A stretch of DNA of 51,555 bases, taken from the NCBI GenBank assembly GCA_002329325.1, contig DCTX01000069.1, forward strand, positions 22,549-74,103. The letters run 5' to 3'. The notes under the pieces are model-generated. The model made no database searches and was not told the DNA's origin. It was given only the letters and a program-made list of their open reading frames with translations. The position numbers were made by a program, and so were the translations under genes. Origin of the DNA: Anaerolineales bacterium UBA1429 (GTDB taxonomy: Bacteria > Chloroflexota > Anaerolineae > UBA1429). The first letter of the stretch is position 1. Each line of letters starts with the position of its first letter. Positions 7,995-15,473 of this stretch are shown in pieces.

Positions 7995-9416
7995 ATGCGC
8001 ATCGCAGTGGGCGGCATCCGCCATGAGACCAACACCTTTTCCCCGCTGTACACCACGTATGACGACTTTTTCATCGCCCGGGGGCCGGATGTCACAGGCG
8101 ATGGCCTGGTCGAGCTGGCCCGCCGCGAAGGCGCCGAGCTGGTCCTCACACTTGTCGCCTCGGCCTATCCCGGCGGCCTCGTGCGGGCCGACGCCTATCG
8201 GCGGCTCAAGCGGGAGCTGCTGGCCGCGCTGCAACGCGCCCTGCCCGTGGATGGCGTCTACCTGGACCTCCACGGCGCCATGGAGGTGGAGGGGATCGGC
8301 GATGGCGAGACGGACCTATCGACCGCCGTGCGGGAGCTGGTCGGTGATAACGTCCCCATCTCCGTCAGCCTGGACCTGCACGGCAACATCAGCCCCGCGT
8401 TCGTGGCCAACGTCAACGCCCTGACGGCGCTGCGCACCGCGCCCCACCGTGACGGCCCCGAGACCAGGCGGCGGGCGCTGGCGATGCTGATCCGTGCCCT
8501 GCGTGAGGGCCTCGCCCTGCAGCCTGTGCTCCTCAAGATCCCGTTGTTGCTGCCCGGCGAGGCGGTGATGACGGCGACCGAGCCCGCGCGCTCCCTCTAC
8601 CAGCGCCTCCCGGCCCTAGCGCAAGAGCCGGGCATCCTGGATGCCTCGCTCCTGGTGGGCTGCGCGTGGACCGATAGCCCCTACACCACCGTCAGCGTCA
8701 TCGTCGTCGGCGTGGGCGACGAGGCCGCCGCCCGCCAGGAGGCGGAGACCTTGGCCCGCGCCATCTGGAGCGAGCGCCGCGCCTTTCGCTTTGGTCACGA
8801 GACGGCCGCGGCGGATGAGGCGGTGGTCCAGGCCATGGCCGCCGCCCTCGCGCCCGTCATGATCACCGATTCGGGCGACAACGTGACGGCGGGCGGCGCC
8901 GGCGACACTACCTACATGCTCCAGAGCCTGTTGGCCCACGGCGCTCAGGATGCGCTGCTGGCCGGGCTCATGGACCCTATCGCGGTGCAGCAGTGCGCCA
9001 GCGCCGGCCAGGGTGCCCGGGTCAGCCTCCTGGTCGGCGGAAGGAGCGACCCCGCGCACCACGGGCCGCTATCCATCACGGGACAGGTGCGTTGGCTCGG
9101 CAGGGCGGCGGGGGAAGGTTCGGGCGAGCCGACCATGGCTACCGTGGCCTGCGAGGGCGTGACCGTCCTGCTCTGCAGCGACCGGCGCCCCTTTGTCGAT
9201 CGCGCCAGCATGGCCCAGGCCGGGGTAGACCCGATGCAGCAGCGGATCGTGGTGGTCAAACAGGGTTACCTGTTCCCCGATCTGGTGGATCACGCCGCCC
9301 GGGTCATCATGGCGCTGACCCCGGGCGCCACGGATCTCAAGCTGGATCGGCTGCCCTACGGCAGGGTCCCACGGCCCATCTTTCCGCTGGACCAGGGGTT
9401 TGTCTGGGAGCCATAG
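7995..9416 (+). CDS. M81 family metallopeptidase (MlrC-like)
   Basis: 473 residues, matching the two-domain MlrC/DUF1485 family, whose best known member cleaves linearised microcystin; most homologues act on unknown peptides. The start MRIAVGGIRHETNTFSPL is diagnostic. Probable metal ligands sit in two DLHG motifs (residues 91-94 and 127-130) and in APHRDGPE (H151). The C-terminal MlrC_C domain begins near residue 290 (ITDSGDNVTAGGAGDTT). No signal peptide, so it should be cytosolic. A GGGAGGTG ribosome-binding site precedes the ATG. It converges on the ABC exporter operon with a 31-base gap. Family membership is clear; toxin degradation should not be assumed. Confidence 0.88.
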   Translation: MRIAVGGIRHETNTFSPLYTTYDDFFIARGPDVTGDGLVELARREGAELVLTLVASAYPGGLVRADAYRRLKRELLAALQRALPVDGVYLDLHGAMEVEGIGDGETDLSTAVRELVGDNVPISVSLDLHGNISPAFVANVNALTALRTAPHRDGPETRRRALAMLIRALREGLALQPVLLKIPLLLPGEAVMTATEPARSLYQRLPALAQEPGILDASLLVGCAWTDSPYTTVSVIVVGVGDEAAARQEAETLARAIWSERRAFRFGHETAAADEAVVQAMAAALAPVMITDSGDNVTAGGAGDTTYMLQSLLAHGAQDALLAGLMDPIAVQQCASAGQGARVSLLVGGRSDPAHHGPLSITGQVRWLGRAAGEGSGEPTMATVACEGVTVLLCSDRRPFVDRASMAQAGVDPMQQRIVVVKQGYLFPDLVDHAARVIMALTPGATDLKLDRLPYGRVPRPIFPLDQGFVWEP

Positions 9417-9447
9417 GGGAGGGGGCGCCATCAGCGGCCCTTGCCCG

Positions 9448-10647
9448 CTACTCCGCCCTTTGCATTCGAAACGCCCCGATCACGGTGAACAGGATCGCAA
9501 AGGCGAACAGGACGCCCACCTCGGGCAGCACGCCCCGCACGTCGGCATTGCGGGCCAACAGGTCCGTATAGGCGCGCATGGCCCAGGTGGAGGGCAACAC
9601 CTGCACGATCTGGCGGTAGAGGGCCGGGGTGACCTCCAGGGGGAACCAGGCCCCGCCCAGGGCGGCCATGCCCATGGAGAGGCCCACGACGACGCTGCCG
9701 GCCTGGCTGCGGGTGCGCATCAGGGTCGCCACCAGCATCCCCAGGCTGACGGTAGCGGCGGCAAAGGCCAAGGAGACCAGGGCCACAGCGGGCAGATTAT
9801 CGCCCCAGTTCACGCCAAAGAGCAGCATCCCCCCGCCGATCAGGAGCGTCATCTGCGCCAGCCCCAGGCAGAGCCGGGCGATGAGCTTGCCCGCCAGCAG
9901 GGTGTTGCGCCGCGTGGGCGTGATCAGCAGGCGCTTCCAGGTGCCCATCAGGCGCTCGGCCACCAACACCTCAGCGGCGCCCAGCAGCGTGATCTGCACC
10001 CAGGTGACCAGTTGCCCGGCGGAGGCCTGCTGGGCGCTGTTGGCGCTGGCCAGGGTCGCATCGCCCAGATCCACCCCGCCTGACCAGTGCAGCGCGGTGG
10101 CGACGGGCGGGGTTGCGGCGGCCTCCAGCGCCTCGGCCAGGGTCTCGCTCAGGAACGCCTCCTCGCCCCCGGAGGCGATCAGCCCTGCCTCGCCCCCCTG
10201 GGCCAGGGCGGCCTGGGCGGCGGCCAGCCCGCCGTTAAGCCTGCCCAGGGCAGCGCGCAGCATCTGCTCGATGGCCGAGCTGCTGCTGGTGGGCAGAAGG
10301 CGCGCCGTCAGGCTGACCGGCTCGCCGGCCAGCAGGCGTCGGGTGAGATCGGAGGGCACGCGCAGGGCCATGCCCTCATTGGGCCACTCGGTCACCATCT
10401 GCGGCGTCAATCCCTGGGCGGGCAGCGAAGCCACCAGAATCTGCCCCATCTCCCCGGCATCCTCGTTCAGCACAGCGATGGTGGCGGCAAAGGGCTCCGG
10501 CTCGCTGGATCCGCCGCCCATGCTGCCCAGCCCCGCGCCCACGGCGGCGGTAAACACCAGGGGCAGCAGCAGGAAAAAGACCCAGGCCGTGGGCGAATCG
10601 AACTCGCGGGCGAACTCGTTGTGGATCAGGGCGATCAGCTTGTGCAT
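9448..10647 (-). CDS. ABC-2 type transporter permease (second of two)
   Basis: 399 residues of the ABC-2/YhgE-type permease class: one N-terminal helix (TAWVFFLLLPLVFTAAVGAG), a large extracytoplasmic domain of about 180 residues, then five C-terminal helices. The segment LLITPTRRNTLLAGKLIAR before the helix block is the conserved cytoplasmic coupling region. It follows the first permease by nine bases with an AGGGGGG ribosome-binding site, and is the last gene of the operon. It should pair with the other permease as a heterodimer around the shared ATPase. Substrate unknown; such exporters carry drugs, lipids or peptides. Confidence 0.85.
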   Translation of the reverse strand: MHKLIALIHNEFAREFDSPTAWVFFLLLPLVFTAAVGAGLGSMGGGSSEPEPFAATIAVLNEDAGEMGQILVASLPAQGLTPQMVTEWPNEGMALRVPSDLTRRLLAGEPVSLTARLLPTSSSSAIEQMLRAALGRLNGGLAAAQAALAQGGEAGLIASGGEEAFLSETLAEALEAAATPPVATALHWSGGVDLGDATLASANSAQQASAGQLVTWVQITLLGAAEVLVAERLMGTWKRLLITPTRRNTLLAGKLIARLCLGLAQMTLLIGGGMLLFGVNWGDNLPAVALVSLAFAAATVSLGMLVATLMRTRSQAGSVVVGLSMGMAALGGAWFPLEVTPALYRQIVQVLPSTWAMRAYTDLLARNADVRGVLPEVGVLFAFAILFTVIGAFRMQRAE

Positions 10648-10656
10648 CGTCCCCCC

Positions 10657-11895
10657 TCAGGCGGAAAACTGCCGTCGAAAGCCGAGGGTGGCCGCCACAT
10701 AGTAGAGCAGCGCCAGGGCCATGGCCCCGGCCAGGTAGGGCGCCACCTCGGCCAGCCCCCACCCGGCCTGCAGCCTCTCAAAGATCTCGATGCCCCAGGA
10801 GTTGGGCGTGAGCAGGCTGACAGCGCGCACCCAGGCGGGCAGGTTCCAGCGAGGGAAAAAGCTGCCCGAGACGGCCGCGCCCGCCAGGGTGATGCCGGCG
10901 CCCAGGGCGCCCGCCTGCGACGGTGTGCGCGCCCAGGCGGCGATCACCGCGCCCAGGCCGGTGGCGCAGATCACCAGGGTCAGGATGGCCACCACCGCGG
11001 CCAGGGGCTCGCCCCAGTAGGCCCCCACCAGCCCCGTGGCCTGCCAGAGAATCACCATCTGCAACACGCCCGTGGCCGCCACCCCGGCCATCTTGCCCAT
11101 CAGGATCACGGGCGCCCGGTTGGGCGTGATCAGCAGGCGGGATAGCGTGCCACCCTCCCGCTCGTGCAGCAACGAGCGCCCCCCGGACGTGGCCGCGAAC
11201 ATGAGGAACAGGACGGCGATGCTGGCCGCGGAATAGTCCACCCAGCGGAAAGGGCGATACTCGGCGCTGTCGATCTCCAGGGCGATGGCGGCAGGCGCCG
11301 GCTGCGTCTCCAGCAGCGTCTGCCCCAGGGCCTCGCCCAGAGCGGCCAACTGGGGCTGCGCCTGGGGCCCGGCAGCCCCTTGGGCCAGTTGCCCCACGGC
11401 GGCGCGCGCGCCCTGGATCCCCAGGTGCATCCCCTCCAACACCTGGCTCACGATGGCCTGGGCCACGGCGGTGCCGATGCGCCACGTGGGGCTGGCATAG
11501 ATCTCGACGAGAGATGGCTCGCTCTCCTCGCCCGGCGCGGCGGCGGCAGCCAGCAGGCGGTCGCTGAAATCCTCGGGCAGAATCACCAGAGCGGCAGCCT
11601 CGTCGCGATCGATCCGCTGGCGCGCCGGCGCCTCATCCGTCACCTCCTCGGCCACAACGAGCCCTTGCGCCTCTTGCGCTTCGAACGCCTCGACCACATA
11701 GGCCGCCAGCGCGCCCCTATCCCGGTTGAGCAAGAGCACGGGGACATCGCGCAGGGGCTGGTCGCCTCCCCCGCCAAAGGCGGCGCCTATGGCCAGGGTG
11801 AGGAGGAAGGGGGTCAGCAGCATCGAGATCAGAGAGCCTCGATCTCGAAAGGCAAGCAGGATCTCTTTGCGGGCCAGGGTCCACAGTTTCTTCAC
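10657..11895 (-). CDS. ABC-2 type transporter permease (first of two)
   Basis: 412 residues with the same architecture as its downstream neighbour: one N-terminal helix (LISMLLTPFLLTLAIGAAFG), an external domain to about residue 220, then five to six helices. The coupling segment TLSRLLITPNRAPVILMGKM is the counterpart of the neighbour's LLITPTRR motif, so the two permeases are paralogues. Translation starts at GTG 11895, preceded by AGGAG with six-base spacing. It begins 14 bases after the ATPase stop. Role: one half of the membrane channel of the exporter. Confidence 0.85.
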   Translation of the reverse strand: MKKLWTLARKEILLAFRDRGSLISMLLTPFLLTLAIGAAFGGGGDQPLRDVPVLLLNRDRGALAAYVVEAFEAQEAQGLVVAEEVTDEAPARQRIDRDEAAALVILPEDFSDRLLAAAAAPGEESEPSLVEIYASPTWRIGTAVAQAIVSQVLEGMHLGIQGARAAVGQLAQGAAGPQAQPQLAALGEALGQTLLETQPAPAAIALEIDSAEYRPFRWVDYSAASIAVLFLMFAATSGGRSLLHEREGGTLSRLLITPNRAPVILMGKMAGVAATGVLQMVILWQATGLVGAYWGEPLAAVVAILTLVICATGLGAVIAAWARTPSQAGALGAGITLAGAAVSGSFFPRWNLPAWVRAVSLLTPNSWGIEIFERLQAGWGLAEVAPYLAGAMALALLYYVAATLGFRRQFSA

Positions 11896-11909
11896 GGGCG
11901 GCTCCTAGC

Positions 11910-12857
11910 TCAATCGCGCAGGGCCCGGCCGGTCAGGTGCAGGAAGACCGTCTCCAGGTTGGGCTCGCGGATCTCGATATTGCGCACCACCAGCCCCAGG
12001 GCGCCGGCCTCAGCCAGGGCGCGAGGCAGGGCGCGCTGGGCCGAGAGGGCATTCAGGGTGACCTCGCCATCCGAGGCGCTCGCCTGGGCGACCCCCTCCA
12101 GCGCCGCCAGGCGCGTCGCCAGCTCCTCGACGCCCTCCTCCTGGACCAGCGAAAGGACCAGGGTTTCGTGCTCGCCCACCAGGTCTACCAGCTCGTCCAG
12201 GGTGCCCAGGGCGATCAGCCTGCCCTGATCCATGATCCCGATGCGATCCGAGAGCTCCTGGGCCTCCTCCATATAGTGGGTGGTGTAGAGCACCGTCTGG
12301 CCGCTCACGCGCATGGACTTGACCCAATCCAGGATGTGGCGGCGGCTCTGGGGATCGATGGCGACGGTGGGCTCGTCCAGCAACACCAGGGGGGGCGTGC
12401 CCAGCAAGCCGATGGCCAGGTTGAGACGGCGCTTCATGCCGCCCGAGTAGGTGCTCACCCGCTCGCCCGCCCGCTCGCGTAGACCGGTCAGCTCCAGCTT
12501 GTGGTCGATATCCTCGGCCAGCGCGCGGCCTTGCAGACCGCGCATCTCGCCCCAAAAGCGCAGGTTCTCGCGGGCGCTGAGGTTCTCGTACAGGGCGAGC
12601 TCCTGGGGCACGACGCCGATGCTTCGGCGCACCTCCATCGGCTCGGCGCGCACCGAGTGGCCGTTCACCCAGGCGTCGCCCGCCGTGGGCGATAGCAGGG
12701 TGCTGAGCATGGCGATGGTCGTCGTCTTGCCGGCGCCATTGGGGCCCAAGAGGGAAAAGATCTCGCCCTGCTCGATGGCAAAGGATACCCCATCCACGGC
12801 CAGGGGGCCCTGGGGTGTGTAACGCTTGGAGAGTTCCTGAACGGTGACGACTGGCAT
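11910..12857 (-). CDS. ABC transporter ATP-binding protein (DrrA/CcmA type)
   Basis: 315 residues. It powers the two ABC-2 permeases encoded directly downstream. Walker A GPNGAGKTT (residues 38-46), Q loop in GVVPQEL, signature YSGGMKRRLNLA, Walker B VLLDEPT and switch histidine in YTTHYMEEAQ are all present. The C-terminal 90 residues after the core (GTLDELVDLVGEHETL onward) form the extra domain typical of DrrA-like exporters. First gene of the operon, with a promoter 37-65 bases upstream of the start. Confidence 0.92.
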   Translation of the reverse strand: MPVVTVQELSKRYTPQGPLAVDGVSFAIEQGEIFSLLGPNGAGKTTTIAMLSTLLSPTAGDAWVNGHSVRAEPMEVRRSIGVVPQELALYENLSARENLRFWGEMRGLQGRALAEDIDHKLELTGLRERAGERVSTYSGGMKRRLNLAIGLLGTPPLVLLDEPTVAIDPQSRRHILDWVKSMRVSGQTVLYTTHYMEEAQELSDRIGIMDQGRLIALGTLDELVDLVGEHETLVLSLVQEEGVEELATRLAALEGVAQASASDGEVTLNALSAQRALPRALAEAGALGLVVRNIEIREPNLETVFLHLTGRALRD

Positions 12858-12893
12858 GGCGTCTTCTCCCGTTGCTCTGTAGACGGTGAACCC

Positions 12894-12922
12894 ATCTTAC
12901 CATAAAGCAGGAGGGGTGTCAG
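12894..12922 (-). promoter_or_regulatory. sigma70-type promoter of the ABC exporter operon
   Basis: On the - strand CTGACA (12922-12917), a 17-base spacer, then TAAGAT (12899-12894). The start site would be near 12887, leaving a leader of about 30 bases before the ATPase start codon. Confidence 0.6.
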
Positions 12923-13186
12923 CAGAGGGACGCGCCCTCACAGGCGATGGTAGCGCTGCTCTTGCGGCCCAGCGACAGCCACAGATGATCTACGTCAGCG
13001 GCGAGGACAGGTTGCGCCCTCGTATGTGCATGTTTTGATGCACCGGTCTCTAGAGGAGCGAACCGGGTATGCATACGCTCTGTTCGCCGGGGGGGGGGCA
13101 CGCACGCAGACCAGGGGGCAGCGTGGCCCGCCCCAGGGCGAGCCATGCCGAGGTGAGGGCCTCCGTTTGGCGGGGCGCGCCTGACT
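12923..13186. other. gene-free interval with palindromes and a G10 tract
   Basis: No credible gene in these 264 bases. Visible structure: a 6-bp hairpin GTGCAT/ATGCAC at 13026-13043, a perfect 10-bp palindrome GTATGCATAC at 13067-13076 nested within GAGCG...CGCTC (13056-13080), and an uninterrupted run of ten G at 13089-13098. It separates the exporter promoter from the stop of the HAD-IIA gene. The structures could belong to a small RNA or a gene remnant; neither is demonstrable. Confidence 0.4.
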
Positions 13187-13963
13187 CTACGGGCAGAAGG
13201 CCACGCTCTCCAGCACATGGGTCGGCGAGACACCGCTGGCGGCCAGGGCCGCGCGGCTGGTGACGCCCGAGAGCACCAGGGCCGTATCCATACCGGCGGC
13301 CAGGCCCATGGCGATGTCGGTGGCCAGGCGGTCGCCCACCATCAGGCATTGGGCGGCATCCACGCCCAGGCGGGCCAGGGCCGCCGCCAGGATATGGGCC
13401 GAGGGCTTGCCCGCGATGGCCTCCAGGGTGCGGCCGGTGGTGGCCTCCAGAAAGGCGATCACGCCGGCGCAATCGGGGATCTCGCCCCCGGCCACGGGGC
13501 AGGTCTTGTCGCCGTTGGTGGCGTAAAAGTGGGCGCCTCGCACCAGCGCCTGGTGGGCCAGGTTCAGTTTGGTGTAATCCAGGGTGCGGTCAAAGGCGGC
13601 TACCACCACGCCCACCCGATCCACCTGGTGGGTCAGGTGAAAGCCCGCCTGGGTCAGCTCGTCCAGCAGCTTGCGCTCGCCGATCACCAGCAGGCTGGCC
13701 CCGGGGTGCCGCTCGCGCAGCAGGTGGATCAGCGCCTGGGTGGAGTTGATCACGTCCTCGGGCGGGGTGGCGATGCCCAGGCGCGAGAGCTTGCGCGCAT
13801 AGCTCTCGCGGGGCTCCAGCGGCTTGTTGGAAAGGAACACCACCGGCCGGCCCGCCTGGCGCAGGCGCTGGATCGTGGCGGCGGCTCCCGGGATCAGGGC
13901 ATCCCCCAGATAGATGGTGCCATCGAGATCAAAGATGTAGCCGGCGTAGCGAGGCTCGGGCAT
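13187..13963 (-). CDS. HAD-IIA family phosphatase (NagD-like)
   Basis: 258 residues. The nucleophile and acid aspartates are in FDLDGT (D12, D14), motif II is FLSNKP, and the C-terminal KPSAHILAAAL plus GDRLATDIAMGLAAG give motifs III and IV. The C2A cap lies between motifs II and III. NagD-type enzymes dephosphorylate small sugar phosphates or nucleotides; p-nitrophenylphosphate and phosphoglycolate are common activities in the family. The exact substrate cannot be read. GGAGAG precedes the ATG. It lies on the same strand as the next two upstream genes with gaps of 60-80 bases. Confidence 0.87.
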   Translation of the reverse strand: MPEPRYAGYIFDLDGTIYLGDALIPGAAATIQRLRQAGRPVVFLSNKPLEPRESYARKLSRLGIATPPEDVINSTQALIHLLRERHPGASLLVIGERKLLDELTQAGFHLTHQVDRVGVVVAAFDRTLDYTKLNLAHQALVRGAHFYATNGDKTCPVAGGEIPDCAGVIAFLEATTGRTLEAIAGKPSAHILAAALARLGVDAAQCLMVGDRLATDIAMGLAAGMDTALVLSGVTSRAALAASGVSPTHVLESVAFCP

Positions 13964-14022
13964 CGCGTCTCTCTCCGTTCAGGATGCAGGTTGTGTGGCT
14001 GGCCGAGGGCGGGCGGTGGGGC

Positions 14023-14427
14023 TCAGCCCGCGGCCTTGCGCACGATGTCGGCGAGGGCCGCCTCGGTGGCATCGTCCAGCGCGGCCAGGTACCACGCAGA
14101 GCCCATGAGCTGGTGCGGCGCGCCCTCCTCGCGAAAGACGTTGGCGTCCTCGGTGAGGCCAAAGGTCAGGTACTTGTCCGCGCGAAAGAAACACACAACC
14201 TTGCCGCCCCTGGCATAGGCGGGCATGCCATACCAGGTCCTGGGCAAGAGCTGCGGCGCGCTCTGCAGGATGATCTCGTGGATACGCTCGCCCATGGCGC
14301 GGAAAGGCTCCGGCATCTGCGCGATCTTGGCAACGACCGCGGCCTCGTCGGCGGCTTGCTTGGAGCTGGCCCGCTTGGCGCCGGCCCCCTTGCCTGTCTG
14401 CTCCTCGTCGCTCCGTTGCTGGCTCAT
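14023..14427 (-). CDS. DUF1801 domain protein (YdhG-like)
   Basis: 134 residues from the ATG at 14427, which has GGGGG five bases upstream; an in-frame start 36 bases further up has no such site. The N-terminal 35 residues are low-complexity, charged and Ala/Lys-rich (GKGAGAKRASSKQAADEAA). The folded part has the DUF1801 core: ILQSAPQLLPRTWYGMPAY, GGKVVCFFRADKYLTFGL and a C-terminal helix. A Bacillus member of the family has been linked to iron delivery, but most are uncharacterised. Small soluble protein; function unknown. Confidence 0.75.
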   Translation of the reverse strand: MSQQRSDEEQTGKGAGAKRASSKQAADEAAVVAKIAQMPEPFRAMGERIHEIILQSAPQLLPRTWYGMPAYARGGKVVCFFRADKYLTFGLTEDANVFREEGAPHQLMGSAWYLAALDDATEAALADIVRKAAG

Positions 14428-14506
14428 ATCGACCCCCTTTGGCGCTCTCGGAACCTCGACCACTCGACCCGGAACGCCCTATCCGCCCTGCCGGGCGGAC
14501 GGGGCG

Positions 14507-15283
14507 CTAGAACGTGGCAGCAGCGCCCTCGCCGTTCACGATGCGGATGGCGTGGATATCGGCGATGACGCTATCGGCGTGCTCCGCCAGCAGCTCGCCC
14601 GGCACGGCGCCCGAGCTGACGCCGATGGCCCCCGCCAGCCCCGCTGCGCGGGCCATGGTCAGATCCGCCACGCTATCGCCCACCATGATGGCCTCATCGG
14701 GCCGCAGCTCCAGGCGACGGCAGATCTCCAGCACCATATCAGGGGCGGGCTTGAGGGGGATCCCATCGTCGCCGCAGAGGGTGGTGGCGAACAACTCGGC
14801 TATGCCCAGGTGGGCCAGTTGGCGCTCCGTGGGGGCGCGGTTGTCGGTGGTGGCCACGGCCAGCAGGTATCCGGCCCGGGCCAGGCGCTCCAGGGCGCCG
14901 CGCACATCGCCGATGGGCTCGATCAGGGCGGGATCGGCCAACAGATCGCGGCTGGCGTCCTCGGCCTGGCGCACGATGCCCAGGGCCTGCTCCCAGGTGA
15001 GGCCCTGATGGTAGTAGAGCTGGCTGGCCGTCAGCAGCAGGATCTCGCCTGTCGAGGCGATGGTCAGGGGCCCCAGGGGGTCCCAATCGCCATCCAGCAA
15101 GTCATAGCCCAGGGTGCCCGCCAGGGCGATGCGCGTCTGCAGGTCCAGGCGCACCCGCGCCTGAATGCTCTGCACAAAGCGCTCGAACCAGAGATGCCAC
15201 ATGCGCTCAAAGGCGATCAGCGTCCCGTCCTTGTCCAGGATGATCAGGCGCGGATGTAGCCTAACTCCATCGATCTCTAGCAT
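14507..15283 (-). CDS. HAD superfamily hydrolase (phosphoglycolate phosphatase-like)
   Basis: 258 residues. LDKDGTLI carries the two catalytic aspartates (D17, D19), VATTDN supplies motif II, PLKPAPD the motif III lysine and VGDSVADLTMARAAG the metal-binding motif IV. The helical cap between residues 30 and 140 is of the C1 type. I chose the ATG at 15283 because AAGGGGGG precedes it by four bases; an upstream in-frame start would add 17 residues that look non-native. A promoter lies 23-51 bases upstream. The substrate is uncertain; phosphoglycolate or a nucleotide is likely from the family. Confidence 0.85.
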   Translation of the reverse strand: MLEIDGVRLHPRLIILDKDGTLIAFERMWHLWFERFVQSIQARVRLDLQTRIALAGTLGYDLLDGDWDPLGPLTIASTGEILLLTASQLYYHQGLTWEQALGIVRQAEDASRDLLADPALIEPIGDVRGALERLARAGYLLAVATTDNRAPTERQLAHLGIAELFATTLCGDDGIPLKPAPDMVLEICRRLELRPDEAIMVGDSVADLTMARAAGLAGAIGVSSGAVPGELLAEHADSVIADIHAIRIVNGEGAAATF

Positions 15284-15305
15284 CAAGCCCCCCTTCTGGA
15301 GGCCC

Positions 15306-15334
15306 AGTATTCCATGCTTGCCTGGGCGTGTCAA
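15306..15334 (-). promoter_or_regulatory. sigma70-type promoter for the HAD hydrolase
   Basis: On the - strand TTGACA (15334-15329), a 17-base spacer, then AATACT (15311-15306), leaving a leader of about 16 bases. It is divergent from the acyl-CoA synthetase promoter about 75 bases away. Confidence 0.6.
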
Positions 15335-15408
15335 AACGGGTCGCCCTTCAGCGGCCGCACGCGCCGGGCCGCGCGCAAGTCCTGTCTGTTGGGCCTCTCC
15401 CGCTCCAT

Positions 15409-15437
15409 TTGTGACAGACTCTCAACGGTTGTATGAT
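15409..15437 (+). promoter_or_regulatory. sigma70-type promoter for the acyl-CoA synthetase gene
   Basis: TTGTGA (15409-15414), a 17-base spacer, then TATGAT (15432-15437), about 36 bases before the ATG. Confidence 0.65.
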
Positions 15438-15473
15438 ATCCGTTGCATTTCACTAAGCGAGGGATAGCGATCT

